Positions 1 to 9,172 are shown, counted from the first letter of the stretch. The stretch is DNA of 64,000 nucleotides from Parabacteroides gordonii MS-1 = DSM 23371 (GCF_000969825.1 NZ_KQ033919.1:2722671-2786670); one strand, 5' to 3'. Notes: generated by a model from the letters alone, not told the origin. Translations and numbers: made by a program.

Positions 1-786
1 AGAACCACCCCAGCTACTGCAAGGTTTAGGATCGAGGGCAATTATTTCGTGAATAGCTTTTTTCAGAATCGCTTCGCTGATGTTCAGCCCCCGCATGATC
101 TTGTCATAATGCTTGCGGGTAAACTCTTCGAAATACTCCGTAAGGATACGGGTAGCCATTTCTACTCCGGCTGTCGGTTCTTTGCGGTTGAGTTGCAGTA
201 ATAAGCATTCCTGCAGGTTGCGTGCTCCGACTCCGGCGGGATCGAAGTCTTGTATGATTGCCAGTACTTCTTCTATTTCTTTTTCGTCTACATCCTGTCC
301 GGCCTGAAAGACCAGGTCGTCGGCTATGGCGGAAAGTTCGCGGCGCAGGTAACCGTCGTCGTCGATATTACCTATAATATATTCGGCGATCTTCATCTGT
401 TTTTCCGGAAGGTCGCGTAACCCGAGTTGCTGCAGCAGGAATTCGTTCAATGATTGGCTGACGGAGAAAGGGATATCTTCTTTACGTTCTGTTTTCTCGC
501 TTATTTCGCGTAGTTTGTAATCGGGGATGTCGTCTTCAGTCATATAATCGCCGAGTGAGATATCCGTCTCTGTCTCGCCTGTAGATATATCATCACCACC
601 TTCTTCGTCAGTCCGTTCAAAGTCGTCCGCAATATCTTTTCCTTCCTCCAGGGCAGGATTGTCTTCCAGCTCATGCTTTATACGCTCTTCCAGCTCGATG
701 GCGGGAAGCTCGAGAAGCCGGATAAGCTGTATCTGCTGCGGAGAGAGCTTTTGCTGTAACTTTTGTTGTAACTGTTGCTTCAACAT
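1..786 (-). CDS. rpoN: RNA polymerase sigma-54 factor RpoN (5' part; runs off the window)
   Basis: Sigma-54 directs RNA polymerase to -24/-12 promoters and needs an enhancer-binding ATPase. Read on the minus strand, the ATG at 784-786 opens a frame that stays open for 262 codons to the window edge. The first residues (MLKQQLQQKLQQKLSPQQIQ) are the glutamine-rich region I that contacts activators and core polymerase. This is followed by the acidic region II (ELEDNPALEEGK, then many D/E residues), and the visible end reads IRxLxPKPCSSWGG, as in the core-binding region. The C-terminal HTH and RpoN box lie outside the window. A good -7 box lies 27 nt upstream of the ATG. Identity is sure; it is incomplete only because of the window edge. 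Confidence 0.95.
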   Translation of the reverse strand, partial: MLKQQLQQKLQQKLSPQQIQLIRLLELPAIELEERIKHELEDNPALEEGKDIADDFERTDEEGGDDISTGETETDISLGDYMTEDDIPDYKLREISEKTERKEDIPFSVSQSLNEFLLQQLGLRDLPEKQMKIAEYIIGNIDDDGYLRRELSAIADDLVFQAGQDVDEKEIEEVLAIIQDFDPAGVGARNLQECLLLQLNRKEPTAGVEMATRILTEYFEEFTRKHYDKIMRGLNISEAILKKAIHEIIALDPKPCSSWGGS

Positions 787-812
787 ATTAAAATCGTCTA
801 CATTAGAACATG

Positions 813-820
813 CAAATATA
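813..820 (-). promoter_or_regulatory. Promoter -7 box for rpoN
   Basis: TATATTTG on the minus strand matches the Bacteroidetes primary-sigma -7 consensus TAnnTTTG and ends 27 nt before the rpoN ATG. No clear -33 TTTG was seen. Confidence 0.6.
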
Positions 821-959
821 ACTTTTTACGCTGAACAGACTTATGATTAAAAACATAATTGTTCTAAAGAAACGCCGGTACTGGCGGTTATCTTTCAATT
901 TTAACATAGATGTAATGTAATTAATTTCTTGAAATGCCTTAAAAATCAAAACAATTCCA

Positions 960-967
960 TATTTTTG
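960..967 (+). promoter_or_regulatory. Promoter -7 box for the histidine kinase
   Basis: TATTTTTG fits TAnnTTTG and ends 22 nt before the ATG at 990. The gap 787-989 between rpoN and the kinase is thus a divergent promoter region; I see nothing else in it. Confidence 0.5.
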
Positions 968-989
968 CGTTTATAAAGAGATACCCTAT

Positions 990-3164
990 ATGATGTCAAC
1001 GCTAACTAAGAGTAAATATAGTCAGTTATCCAGGGAAGAGCTAATACGATTATTGGAAGCACGGGACAAAGAACAGAAAGCCAACGTAAACAGAACTTCT
1101 TCCGGATTTCCCAATATTAAACGGATTATATCGGAGGTGCTTGTCTTGTTATTCAACGAAGAAGAACAGCCGATAGAGAAATCCATGAGATTACTTCTCA
1201 ACTTCTTTGAGGCGGATTGGGGGTATGTGGCTATTTTTGAAGAAGATGGCAAGACGGCAGACTTCCCTTGCGAGGTGATGAGCGAATGGGTTGAAGTCCC
1301 GAAGGAAGATCATTCCGAGCTAACCTACGAAACGATCCCGTGGATTATGGATACTGTAAAGGCCGGACGCGATATTATAATGTGTAGTATGGAGGATTTA
1401 CCGCCGGAGGCACATGTCGATAAGCAGTTGCTCGAAATGCAGCGTCTCAAATCCATGCTTATTATCCCGCTCTCTTTTCATAATCAGGTGAAAGGGTTTA
1501 TTGGCTTTGATTCCGTTCGGGTTCAGCGTTTCTGGACTTCGGATGATATTGAAGACTTACATATTATAGCCCGGATGTTTTCCATCATTATAGAACGGCT
1601 GCAAACACAAAACAGTCTGGAAGAGTCGAGAAAGCATCTTTCGGAACTCAGCACGAAGTTTAAACAATTTTTTAATAATCTTCCTGTCGGGGTAGAGTTG
1701 TATGATGCTGAAGGATTTCTAGTTGACCTTAATGAGGCGGATGCCCGGATGTTCGGTACCACACGGGAGGATCTTTTGGGTATCGACCTGTTTGCCAATC
1801 CGGCGATTCCTCCTCACATCCTTACCAATGTTAAACACGGGCAGCCGTTCAGTTTCCCTTTGGTTTATGATTTCAGTGCCATACAAAATACCAGTTATTA
1901 CTCCTCCGCCTTTGTCGATCAGATAAAGTATCTGCAGATAAAGGGTATCGGGCTGGATGATCCTGAATTTGGCCGGGTAGGATATCTGGTGATCATATCG
2001 GATAATACGGATGTCCAGCTAAAAGCCGAACAGACCAAAAACAATCTGGCTATCCTGAAAGCTGTCCTGTTGTCCGGGCGCTCTATTGTGGGTGAGTATG
2101 ATGTCGTGGATGACGAGTTGTATATCGATCCGGTTTTAAATGATCATGCGGTAAATAATCCTTTGTTCAACTATCTGAAGATGTACAATTACTTGTCTAT
2201 TCAGGAGTTGCGCAACCTCGGGCAGTTCGGAGAGGAAGAGAAGAATACTATGCTACCTCTGCTGCGGGTTATTCGTGGAGAGATAAACAATTGTAGTTTT
2301 ACCTATAAGCTAACTGTCGAAGATAAACTTGTCTGGATTCGTATCAATGCACAAGCCCATAAAATAAATAAAGAAGGGCAGCCCAGTAAAGTGATCTGTT
2401 ATATCACTGATCTGACGGAAGAAAAAAGACTGGAGGAAAAGTTGCAACAAGCCCGTGATGAATCACGCAGGAACGAAATGGAAATGCAGAAAGCCCGGGA
2501 AGCTGATATGCTGAAATCAACCTTCCTGGCCAATATGAGCCATGAGATCCGTACTCCTCTGAATGCGATTGTCGGTTTTTCCGGCATTATTGCGGAGATG
2601 GATACCGAAGAGGATAAAAGTGAGTATGTAGAGATCATTAACAAGAATTGCGACTTGCTTCTTCGCCTGATCACGGATATTCTTGATTTCTCAAAGATTG
2701 AATCCGGAGTGATGGAATATTCGCTGAGTGATGTCAATATAAAAGAAATATGTAGCGAACAGTACCGGATACATTCACTAAAGGTGCAGGAAGGGGTGAC
2801 TATGGTGTGCGATCTGGCTGCTTTGCCTGATGTAACTCTCCATACAGATCCTAAACGAGTTACTCAGATTATCTCTAATTTGTTGTCGAATGCGATAAAG
2901 TTTACCGAACAAGGTTCGATTACTCTTTCTTATACTCTAAAAAAAGATCATATCCTGTTTGAGATATCCGATACCGGAATCGGTATATCGGCCAAGCATC
3001 TTGAATCTATCTTTGAACGTTTCACCAAAGTGGACTCTTTCAGACAAGGAACAGGGTTAGGATTATCCATTTGCAAAACGATCGTTAAAGCATTGAACGG
3101 AGATATCGGTGTAAGCTCAACTCCCGGTAAAGGATCTCGTTTCTGGTTCACCTTGCCTTATTGA
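990..3164 (+). CDS. Orphan sensor histidine kinase with GAF and two PAS-like domains
   Basis: Two-component sensor kinase, 724 aa. Order of domains: a GAF-like sensor at about residues 45-205, a PAS domain at about 222-345 (starting FFNNLPVGVELYDAEG), a second PAS-like segment at about 355-475, a short helical linker, HisKA with H-box ANMSHEIRTPLNAI (phospho-acceptor His518), and an HATPase domain with N box NLLSNAIKF near 630-638, G1 box ISDTGIGIS and G2 box GTGLGLS. No signal peptide or membrane segment is visible, so it is probably cytosolic. There is no receiver domain and no response regulator gene next to it, so it is an orphan whose partner must be encoded elsewhere. The 3' end overlaps the convergent transporter gene by 17 bp. 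The ligands are unknown. Confidence 0.92.
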   Translation: MMSTLTKSKYSQLSREELIRLLEARDKEQKANVNRTSSGFPNIKRIISEVLVLLFNEEEQPIEKSMRLLLNFFEADWGYVAIFEEDGKTADFPCEVMSEWVEVPKEDHSELTYETIPWIMDTVKAGRDIIMCSMEDLPPEAHVDKQLLEMQRLKSMLIIPLSFHNQVKGFIGFDSVRVQRFWTSDDIEDLHIIARMFSIIIERLQTQNSLEESRKHLSELSTKFKQFFNNLPVGVELYDAEGFLVDLNEADARMFGTTREDLLGIDLFANPAIPPHILTNVKHGQPFSFPLVYDFSAIQNTSYYSSAFVDQIKYLQIKGIGLDDPEFGRVGYLVIISDNTDVQLKAEQTKNNLAILKAVLLSGRSIVGEYDVVDDELYIDPVLNDHAVNNPLFNYLKMYNYLSIQELRNLGQFGEEEKNTMLPLLRVIRGEINNCSFTYKLTVEDKLVWIRINAQAHKINKEGQPSKVICYITDLTEEKRLEEKLQQARDESRRNEMEMQKAREADMLKSTFLANMSHEIRTPLNAIVGFSGIIAEMDTEEDKSEYVEIINKNCDLLLRLITDILDFSKIESGVMEYSLSDVNIKEICSEQYRIHSLKVQEGVTMVCDLAALPDVTLHTDPKRVTQIISNLLSNAIKFTEQGSITLSYTLKKDHILFEISDTGIGISAKHLESIFERFTKVDSFRQGTGLGLSICKTIVKALNGDIGVSSTPGKGSRFWFTLPY

Positions 3165-4020
3165 CGAGGGCCTCTCTGGTTTGTAGCAATACGGATATGC
3201 AGATAAGTCCTAATCCGGTATAAAAAGCCGGATTTAATTCTTTTGCTTCTCCGAAAAACAGCATAGCCAGGATAATACTGTAAACCGGTTCCAGATTATA
3301 GCTGAGGTTGACGGTGAAGGCTGATATCGTTTTCAACACCTGTATTTGCAGCAGGTAGAGTCCGATCGTACAAACCAGGGCCAGCACTAGCAAATAAAGG
3401 AAATCACTCATGTCCGGCAGGATTGTTTCGACCGGAAAGAAATAGAGATATACAGGAAGCAAACAGCTTAGTCCCAGAAAACCACCGACCATTTCATATA
3501 GCAGCATTATACGTGAAGGATGCCGTACTCCTACTTTTTTATTGGTTATAGTGAATAAAGCCGCTAAAGCCGATGAAATAACGCCCACTATGATGCCTGC
3601 ACGATAGCGCATATCAAATTGAAAAATCAGCAGGATCCCGGCTACGGTGATCAGGCTGAATAACAACTCCTTGATTTTAAACCTACGGTGAATGAGCAAC
3701 GGTTCCAGTAAAGCGGTAAAGAACCCGACCAGCGAAAAGCAAACGACCCCGACAGATACATTCGCCATCTTGATACTTCCATAGAAAAATACCCAATGCA
3801 GACCGAGTATAAAGCCGGTACCGGCTGTTTTCAACTGTTCCTGCCTGGTGATAGATTGTAGCTTGTTGCTGATTTTCAAAATGATGAAAAGCAAAACAGC
3901 GGCAAACATCATACGATACCAGACCAGCAATCCTTCATTCAAAGAAATAAGTTTTCCGAACAGTCCGGTAAAGCCTGCCAGTAAAATAGAGATATGAAGT
4001 TTGATAAATGCCTCTTTCAT
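3148..4020 (-). CDS. EamA-family (DMT) transporter
   Basis: Ten-helix drug/metabolite transporter made of two EamA repeats, 290 aa from the chosen start. Hydrophobic segments alternate with short basic loops throughout, and the second half begins near VGVISSALAALFTITNKKVG. I start at the ATG at 4018-4020 (MKEAFIKLHISILLAG) and not at the upstream in-frame Met, because a well-formed promoter (-7 box at 4048-4055, TTG 19 nt further upstream) lies between the two. Members export amino acids, nucleosides or other small metabolites; the substrate cannot be told from sequence. It is convergent with the histidine kinase and overlaps its last 17 bp. Confidence 0.87.
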   Translation of the reverse strand: MKEAFIKLHISILLAGFTGLFGKLISLNEGLLVWYRMMFAAVLLFIILKISNKLQSITRQEQLKTAGTGFILGLHWVFFYGSIKMANVSVGVVCFSLVGFFTALLEPLLIHRRFKIKELLFSLITVAGILLIFQFDMRYRAGIIVGVISSALAALFTITNKKVGVRHPSRIMLLYEMVGGFLGLSCLLPVYLYFFPVETILPDMSDFLYLLVLALVCTIGLYLLQIQVLKTISAFTVNLSYNLEPVYSIILAMLFFGEAKELNPAFYTGLGLICISVLLQTREALVNKAR

Positions 4021-4047
4021 CCTTCGCCCAAAATTTAACGAGTCCGG

Positions 4048-4077
4048 CAAATATACGACAAATTGTAGAGTAAACAA
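4048..4077 (-). promoter_or_regulatory. Promoter for the EamA transporter (-33 and -7 boxes)
   Basis: On the minus strand TTG (4075-4077) is followed after 19 nt by TATATTTG (4048-4055), the best-spaced Bacteroidetes promoter in this part of the window. It lies inside the longest ATG-initiated frame and so decides for the downstream start at 4020. Confidence 0.7.
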
Positions 4078-4124
4078 CATCATCTGTCGGCTTACCTAAT
4101 GTGAACATAATCAAAAGTTTTTAA

Positions 4125-4132
4125 TATATTTG
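4125..4132 (+). promoter_or_regulatory. Promoter -7 box for the HTH protein gene
   Basis: TATATTTG, ending 57 nt before the ATG at 4190. With 4048-4077 it makes a divergent promoter pair. Confidence 0.5.
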
Positions 4133-4189
4133 TGGAAGGTGTCAGGTTGTTTTGGCAAGCACACAGCAGGAGTTAAAGACCAATTTTGA

Positions 4190-5164
4190 ATGAAAGATTT
4201 TAATATGAAAAATGACGTGTTGTATGAAAACCTTGTGATGGCGATCCGGGAGAAATATCCGGAGCGAGGAAAGTTGACAAATATGTTAGCCGATCTGTTG
4301 ATGATAGAGAAAGAAGCAGTTTACCGGAGGTTGAGGGGAGATGTCCCGTTCACAATCTTCGAAATTGCAGCTATTGCCAATAAGCTGGATATCTCCCTCG
4401 ATCATATTATCGGTTGTTCCCTGAAAAAGAGCAGGCCTTTTCAGATGAAGATGGTAAATTTCCTCCATCCAAGGGAGGAGGATTACAGGATGCTGGAACA
4501 TTTTCTCGATGGCTTGAGGTATCTTAGGGATGATCCGAATTCGGAGGTGGGGGATGCCTTGAATATCCTTCCCCAATCGATCGTGTTGGGTTACAGGAAT
4601 ATCTATCGTTTTTATCTTTTCAAATGGATGTATCAGTGTGGTGATCCTGTACCGGTAAAATATAGTGAAATAACTCCTCCCGACAGGCTTTTGATGATTA
4701 ATCATGAGATCGTAATGGAAGTAAGGCAGGCTGCCAATGCCTACCATATAATAGACAACATGACATTCCGGTATCTGGTGAACGATATTAAATATTTTGC
4801 CAGCATCTATCTTATTACCGATGAAGAAATAGAATTATTGAAAAGGGAGTTGCATAAATTCCTCGATGATATGGAGGTTCTGGCTGCTCGCGGATGTTGG
4901 GAAGAAGGCAAGAATGTTCATTTTTTTGTCAGTAGTATCAACTTTGAAACCAGTTATAGTTATGTGGAAACCCGTAACAGCCATGTAACTATGCTTAAGT
5001 CGTTTACCTTGAATGATGCAACTTCATGTGATGAGGAAATCTTTCAGCGGATGAAAAAGTGGTTGCAATCCCTTATCCGGACATCTACCCTTATCTCGAA
5101 AAGCGGGGAGAAAGACCGCATCATGTTTTTTGAACAGCAACGAAAAATTGTAGACACACTGTAA
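4190..5164 (+). CDS. HTH-domain protein with a large uncharacterised C-terminal region
   Basis: 324 aa. Residues about 10-75 look like a Cro/C1-type helix-turn-helix: LTNMLADLLMIEKEAVYRRL is followed by FTIFEIAAIANKLDISLDHI, with the recognition helix around EKEAVYRRLRG. The remaining 250 residues are soluble, mixed alpha/beta and rich in aromatic residues (for example FYLFKWMYQCGDPVPVKYSE); I do not recognise a family. It resembles a group of Bacteroidales transcriptional regulators with an XRE-like head and a ligand-binding-sized tail. ATGs at 4190 and 4205 are both possible starts; the first is used here. It is monocistronic with its own promoter, so target genes cannot be inferred from neighbours. 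A DNA-binding role is likely; everything else is open. Confidence 0.65.
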   Translation: MKDFNMKNDVLYENLVMAIREKYPERGKLTNMLADLLMIEKEAVYRRLRGDVPFTIFEIAAIANKLDISLDHIIGCSLKKSRPFQMKMVNFLHPREEDYRMLEHFLDGLRYLRDDPNSEVGDALNILPQSIVLGYRNIYRFYLFKWMYQCGDPVPVKYSEITPPDRLLMINHEIVMEVRQAANAYHIIDNMTFRYLVNDIKYFASIYLITDEEIELLKRELHKFLDDMEVLAARGCWEEGKNVHFFVSSINFETSYSYVETRNSHVTMLKSFTLNDATSCDEEIFQRMKKWLQSLIRTSTLISKSGEKDRIMFFEQQRKIVDTL

Positions 5165-5310
5165 GTGTTCCCGATTCGGAAAATCTCCTGTAAAGACCTC
5201 TTTTGTGTTAATTTTAGTAGTTTTTGATTATAGTGTATATAGTTTTGTGTTCGATAACATTTTTTGGAGAAGAACGCGGCTGGACTTAACATATATTGTC
5301 TGTAAAAGAC

Positions 5311-5341
5311 TTGACAAACGCTTGCTGCAGCCTTATCTTTG
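5311..5341 (+). promoter_or_regulatory. Promoter with no open reading frame behind it
   Basis: TTG (5311-5313), 20 nt, then TATCTTTG (5334-5341): a well-spaced Bacteroidetes promoter on the plus strand. The nearest downstream gene on this strand is at 9173, with convergent genes in between. Confidence 0.55.
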
Positions 5342-5347
5342 TATCGT

Positions 5348-5515
5348 GGTTTTTTCATAATAGTATTAGATTTAAGGTTAACAAAGTTGGTTAGGGCTTG
5401 TCGTGAGACAGGCTTTAATTGTTTATAGACCTTTCCTTATTGCTGAATAATCTCAGTAATTTATCCTCTTTCTATATTGAAAAAGTCCCGATCTTATGTA
5501 AGACCAGGACTTTAA
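5348..5515 (+). ncRNA. Candidate small RNA between the HTH gene and the Na/Pi genes
   Basis: The gene-free stretch 5165-5541 has a promoter (5311-5341), then a hairpin with stem GCTTGTC/GACAGGC and loop GTGA near 5390-5410, then AT-rich sequence, then a strong hairpin (5481-5514) that could end transcription. Together they define a possible transcript of about 165 nt with no convincing ORF. This rests only on promoter, hairpin and terminator spacing. No known RNA family was recognised. Confidence 0.35.
5481..5514 (-). terminator. Terminator of the Na/Pi cotransporter genes, possibly bidirectional
   Basis: Outer arms AAAAGTCC/GGACTTTA and inner arms TCTT/AAGA around ATGT. Read on the minus strand it ends in a run of five T, 30 nt after the stop of the gene ending at 5542. 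Confidence 0.75.
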
Positions 5516-5541
5516 AGTGTGTTATGCCAACAAATATGCGA

Positions 5542-7347
5542 TTATATTTTCTTTTCGATAACTGCCTGGACAACATTTAGAATGTAGTCAGCCAATTTTT
5601 CAGATTCGGCGATAAGATCCATATAGTAAACGCCATCCTGATATTGGTATACTTTGTTGTTTACATCTTCCATATTATGGCTCTTCAACTGATTACGATA
5701 ATTGTTTATTTCGTTTTCAATATTGTAAGACTGGTTGATGTCGTCATGTTCCACTTCAGGCATATGCAGGATTTGATTCATGCGGGTTAATGCCTTTTCC
5801 ACCAGGGCGAACATCTGATCTATATTGTGATTTTGACCGTCTGTAAACTCCGATTTGCCTTCATTGCGGCGTCTGATCCCACGTGCCAGGTTGTTACAGG
5901 AGTCGGCAATACTTTCTATTTCCGTTACTGTACGCAGCATGACGCGGATTTCTTCTTTACCTTCCGAGCTCAGACGTCCTTCTGCAACGAATGTCAGATA
6001 GTTGGCTATCTCGATCTCCATACGGTCGCTGATGTTCTCGTACTTCTCGATACGGCTGTATATCTTCAGGAAATTGTCTTCGTTCTTTTCGTAAATCAGT
6101 TCTTTAACCATTCCGAACATACGTTGTGTACGTTCGCCGAATACTGCGATTTCTTTCTTGGCCTGCATCAATGATAATTCAGAGGTGGAAAGCATACCTG
6201 AAGGAATGTATTTCAACTGGAATTCTTCTTCGTCGCTTACATTCTTCGGCTTGATAAGAGCGGAACAAACGTATACGTAGAACTTCACAAACCAGATCAT
6301 GATACAAACGTTCGTTATATTGAATACGGTATGGAAGAGGGAAAGACCGTATGAAACGGAAACTTGTAATGTCATCAGCTGCTTTTGCAAGGCAAGCAGG
6401 TGTGGATCTGTGATCTGTGCACTGGAAGTGATCAGCGAGATCGTCTTCGGATCGAGTGTGCTAAGGAACTGGGTCATTTCGTTCGGATCGCCGGGGCCGT
6501 AGTTGGTTACGATCCAGGAGATCATATTGGTGAACGGATAGAACAAGGCCATCACCCAGCATACGCCAAATACGTTGAACATCAGGTGGGCAATTGCTGC
6601 ACGACGGGCAGAGACGTTGGCCGAAATAGCCGCGATATTAGCGGTAATAGTTGTTCCGATGTTTTCTCCCAATACCATAGCAGCCGCCATTTCAAAAGGA
6701 ATCCATCCCTGCGTACACATGATCAATGTGATGGCTACGGTTGCACTGGATGATTGTACGATGACTGTGAGGATAGTTCCTAAGAGCAGGAATATAAGGA
6801 GGGAAGGATATCCCAGGGAGGTGTAATCTTGTAGAAAAGAAAGGATTTCAGGGTTGCTTTGCAAGTCGGGGACAGAAGATTTCAAATAAGACAGCCCCAT
6901 GAAAAGGAATGCAAAACCCATTAAAAACTCACCCCATGACTTCCGTTTGCTTTTACCGGAGAATATTAACGGGATACAAATACCGATAAGTGGCAGGGAA
7001 AAGACACTGATGTCTACTTTAAAACCAAAGAGTGAGATAATCCATGCCGTAACCGTCGTACCGACGTTGGCTCCCATGATAACGCTGATTGATTGGGTCA
7101 GTGTCAGAAGTCCTGCGTTAACAAAACTAACAACCATCACGGTAGTAGCACTTGATGACTGAATAAGTGCAGTGATCAGTATCCCGGTCAGCACACCTGT
7201 GAAACGGTTAGTCGTCATTACCGAGAGGATGCTGCGTAGCTTGTCTCCCGCGACTTTCTGTAAACCTTCACTCATCACTTTCATTCCGTATAGGAACATA
7301 CCTAATGCTCCTACAAGCGTAAGAAAATCAAAAAAAGAATAGTCCAT
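5542..7347 (-). CDS. Na/Pi cotransporter family protein with PhoU-like C-terminus (copy 1)
   Basis: 601 aa. The first about 370 residues are two Na/Pi cotransporter repeats with the characteristic QSSSATTVMVVSFVNAGLL and, in the second repeat, QSSSATVAITLIM, each followed by a GxNxGTT segment (MGANVGTTVTAWI and LGENIGTTITANI). Cytosolic residues about 390-601 are a PhoU-like helical domain with the repeated pattern ENISDRMEIEIANYL and EIESIADSCNNLARG. Family members move phosphate with sodium across the inner membrane; the PhoU part suggests control by phosphate status. It lies 50 nt downstream of a close paralogue on the same strand, and its C-terminal end is almost identical to that paralogue. 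It differs by a longer periplasmic or loop insert after the second repeat (near DPNEMTQFLSTLDPKTISL). Confidence 0.93.
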   Translation of the reverse strand: MDYSFFDFLTLVGALGMFLYGMKVMSEGLQKVAGDKLRSILSVMTTNRFTGVLTGILITALIQSSSATTVMVVSFVNAGLLTLTQSISVIMGANVGTTVTAWIISLFGFKVDISVFSLPLIGICIPLIFSGKSKRKSWGEFLMGFAFLFMGLSYLKSSVPDLQSNPEILSFLQDYTSLGYPSLLIFLLLGTILTVIVQSSSATVAITLIMCTQGWIPFEMAAAMVLGENIGTTITANIAAISANVSARRAAIAHLMFNVFGVCWVMALFYPFTNMISWIVTNYGPGDPNEMTQFLSTLDPKTISLITSSAQITDPHLLALQKQLMTLQVSVSYGLSLFHTVFNITNVCIMIWFVKFYVYVCSALIKPKNVSDEEEFQLKYIPSGMLSTSELSLMQAKKEIAVFGERTQRMFGMVKELIYEKNEDNFLKIYSRIEKYENISDRMEIEIANYLTFVAEGRLSSEGKEEIRVMLRTVTEIESIADSCNNLARGIRRRNEGKSEFTDGQNHNIDQMFALVEKALTRMNQILHMPEVEHDDINQSYNIENEINNYRNQLKSHNMEDVNNKVYQYQDGVYYMDLIAESEKLADYILNVVQAVIEKKI

Positions 7348-7397
7348 TTATGTAAATTTAAGTGGATAAATATCCGATTAAAATGAATGTATGCATA

Positions 7398-9089
7398 TTA
7401 TATTTTCTTCTCGATAACAGCTTGGACAACATTTAATACGTAATCACCTAACTTTTCGGCTTCACTGATGATATCCATATAATATACCCCGTCCTGATAC
7501 TGGTAGTCCTTATTATTGATATCTTCTACGTTATGTTGTTTCAGCAGATTGCGATAATTGTTTATTTCATTCTCGATATTGTACGACGGGTTGATATCGT
7601 CACGACTCAACTCCGGCTTTTTCAGTACCGAGTTCATTTGCAGCAGTGCCTTCGTAACCAGCTCGAACATCTTGTCTATACTATGGTTCTGCTTGTCGGT
7701 AAAGACAGACTTCCCTTCGTTCCGGTGTTTGATCGTACGTGCCAGATTATTACAGGAGTCGGCTATGCTTTCTATTTCCGAGACGGCGCGGAGCATGATG
7801 CGGATTTCTTCTTTACTTTCCGAGCTAAGGCGGTCTTCCGCTACCAGGGTGAGATAGTTGGCTATCTCAATCTCCATATGGTCGCTGATATTCTCGTACT
7901 TTTCGATCCGGTTATACGTTTTCATGAAGACATCTTCGTCTTTTTCATAAAATGCGTCCTTCACCATGTTGAACATACGGGTAGTCCGTTCCGCAAACAG
8001 AGATATTTCTTTATTTGCCTGTAATATAGATAGTTCGGCTGTGGATAGCAGACCTCCGGTTATATAACGCAGGCGGTACTCCTCGTCTTCCGGCTTTGCT
8101 TTGATCACGAAACAAACTAACCGTTCGATCGGTTTTATGAACCATATTAAAATTAATACATTGCAGATGTTAAAAGCAGTATGGAACGCAGAAAGCGTAT
8201 AGGTGATCGAAATCTCTTTCGGAGTATTCGGAGCCAGATAATTGACGATACCAGAAACGGCATCTATGAACGGATGGAAGATACAGAGTATCCAGATGAT
8301 CCCGAAGAAGTTGAATATGAAATGGGCGAAAGCAGCCCTGCGTGCCTGGGCATTCCCGGTAAGCGCCGCTATATTGGAAGTCACGGTTGTACCGATATTT
8401 TCTCCCATGACCAACGCAATACCCAGATAGAGATCCAGTACCCCGCTCGAACATAATATTAATGTAATAGCCATGACGGCAGCCGACGACTGGACGGCCA
8501 TCGTTATGATACTTCCCACCAGCAGGAACAACAATACGGAGAACATGCCCCATTCCTTGCAGGAAGTGATGAAAGTAAGGATTGCTTGGTTGTGTTCCAG
8601 ATCCATATGCATCGCATTCTCCCTCAAGGTCGTCAACCCTAAAAACATAAAAGCGAATCCGAATACGAATTCGCCGAATGACTTGCGTCCGCTTTTCTTC
8701 GAAAAAGTTAAAGGAAGAGCTATTGCGAACAGCGGGAAAATGATATTGGACATGTTGAACTGGAAGCCGAAAATAGACATGATCCAGGCTGTGACCGTTG
8801 TCCCTATATTGGCTCCCATAATAACGGAGATGGCCTGTGCTAAAGTCAGGAGTCCCGCATTCACGAAGCTTACGGTCATAACGGTGGTAGCGGTTGAAGA
8901 TTGTACTGCGGCCGTAATAAACGCACCCGTGAGCAATCCGGTGAACCGGTTGGTTGTCATGGCGCCTAGGATATTTCGCAAATGATCTCCCGTCAATTTC
9001 TGGAGACCTTCGCTCATAACTTTCATTCCGTACATTAATAGCGCAAGTGATCCAAGCAGTTTAAGTACGGTAAAAATTGTATTATCCAT
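7398..9089 (-). CDS. Na/Pi cotransporter family protein with PhoU-like C-terminus (copy 2)
   Basis: 563 aa from the ATG at 9087-9089; an upstream TTG is unlikely. Same plan as the adjacent downstream gene: QSSTATTVMTVSFVNAGLL and QSSAAVMAITLILC repeats with MGANIGTTVTAWI and MGENIGTTVTSNI, then a PhoU-like domain with ENISDHMEIEIANYL and EIESIADSCNNLART. The two proteins match along their whole length, which points to a tandem duplication. This copy is first in the transcription unit and has the only clear promoter (-7 box at 9145-9152), so both genes are probably co-transcribed and end at the hairpin at 5481-5514. Confidence 0.93.
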   Translation of the reverse strand: MDNTIFTVLKLLGSLALLMYGMKVMSEGLQKLTGDHLRNILGAMTTNRFTGLLTGAFITAAVQSSTATTVMTVSFVNAGLLTLAQAISVIMGANIGTTVTAWIMSIFGFQFNMSNIIFPLFAIALPLTFSKKSGRKSFGEFVFGFAFMFLGLTTLRENAMHMDLEHNQAILTFITSCKEWGMFSVLLFLLVGSIITMAVQSSAAVMAITLILCSSGVLDLYLGIALVMGENIGTTVTSNIAALTGNAQARRAAFAHFIFNFFGIIWILCIFHPFIDAVSGIVNYLAPNTPKEISITYTLSAFHTAFNICNVLILIWFIKPIERLVCFVIKAKPEDEEYRLRYITGGLLSTAELSILQANKEISLFAERTTRMFNMVKDAFYEKDEDVFMKTYNRIEKYENISDHMEIEIANYLTLVAEDRLSSESKEEIRIMLRAVSEIESIADSCNNLARTIKHRNEGKSVFTDKQNHSIDKMFELVTKALLQMNSVLKKPELSRDDINPSYNIENEINNYRNLLKQHNVEDINNKDYQYQDGVYYMDIISEAEKLGDYVLNVVQAVIEKKI

Positions 9090-9144
9090 CAAAAAATAGT
9101 TATACGTAGATGTATATCCGATTAATATTCCTAACTTTAGTGAG

Positions 9145-9152
9145 CAAAACTA
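9145..9152 (-). promoter_or_regulatory. Promoter -7 box for the Na/Pi cotransporter pair
   Basis: TAGTTTTG on the minus strand, 55 nt upstream of the ATG at 9089. On the plus strand a weaker TAACTTTA (9132-9139) may serve the divergent nucleoside kinase gene. Confidence 0.5.
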
Positions 9153-9172
9153 CAAATAATAACTGATATAAT

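Noticed and set aside
5044-5358. A 104-codon minus-strand frame over the end of the HTH gene and the intergenic region
   Set aside because: Its composition is not protein-like, it covers the strong plus-strand promoter at 5311-5341, and it has no promoter of its own.
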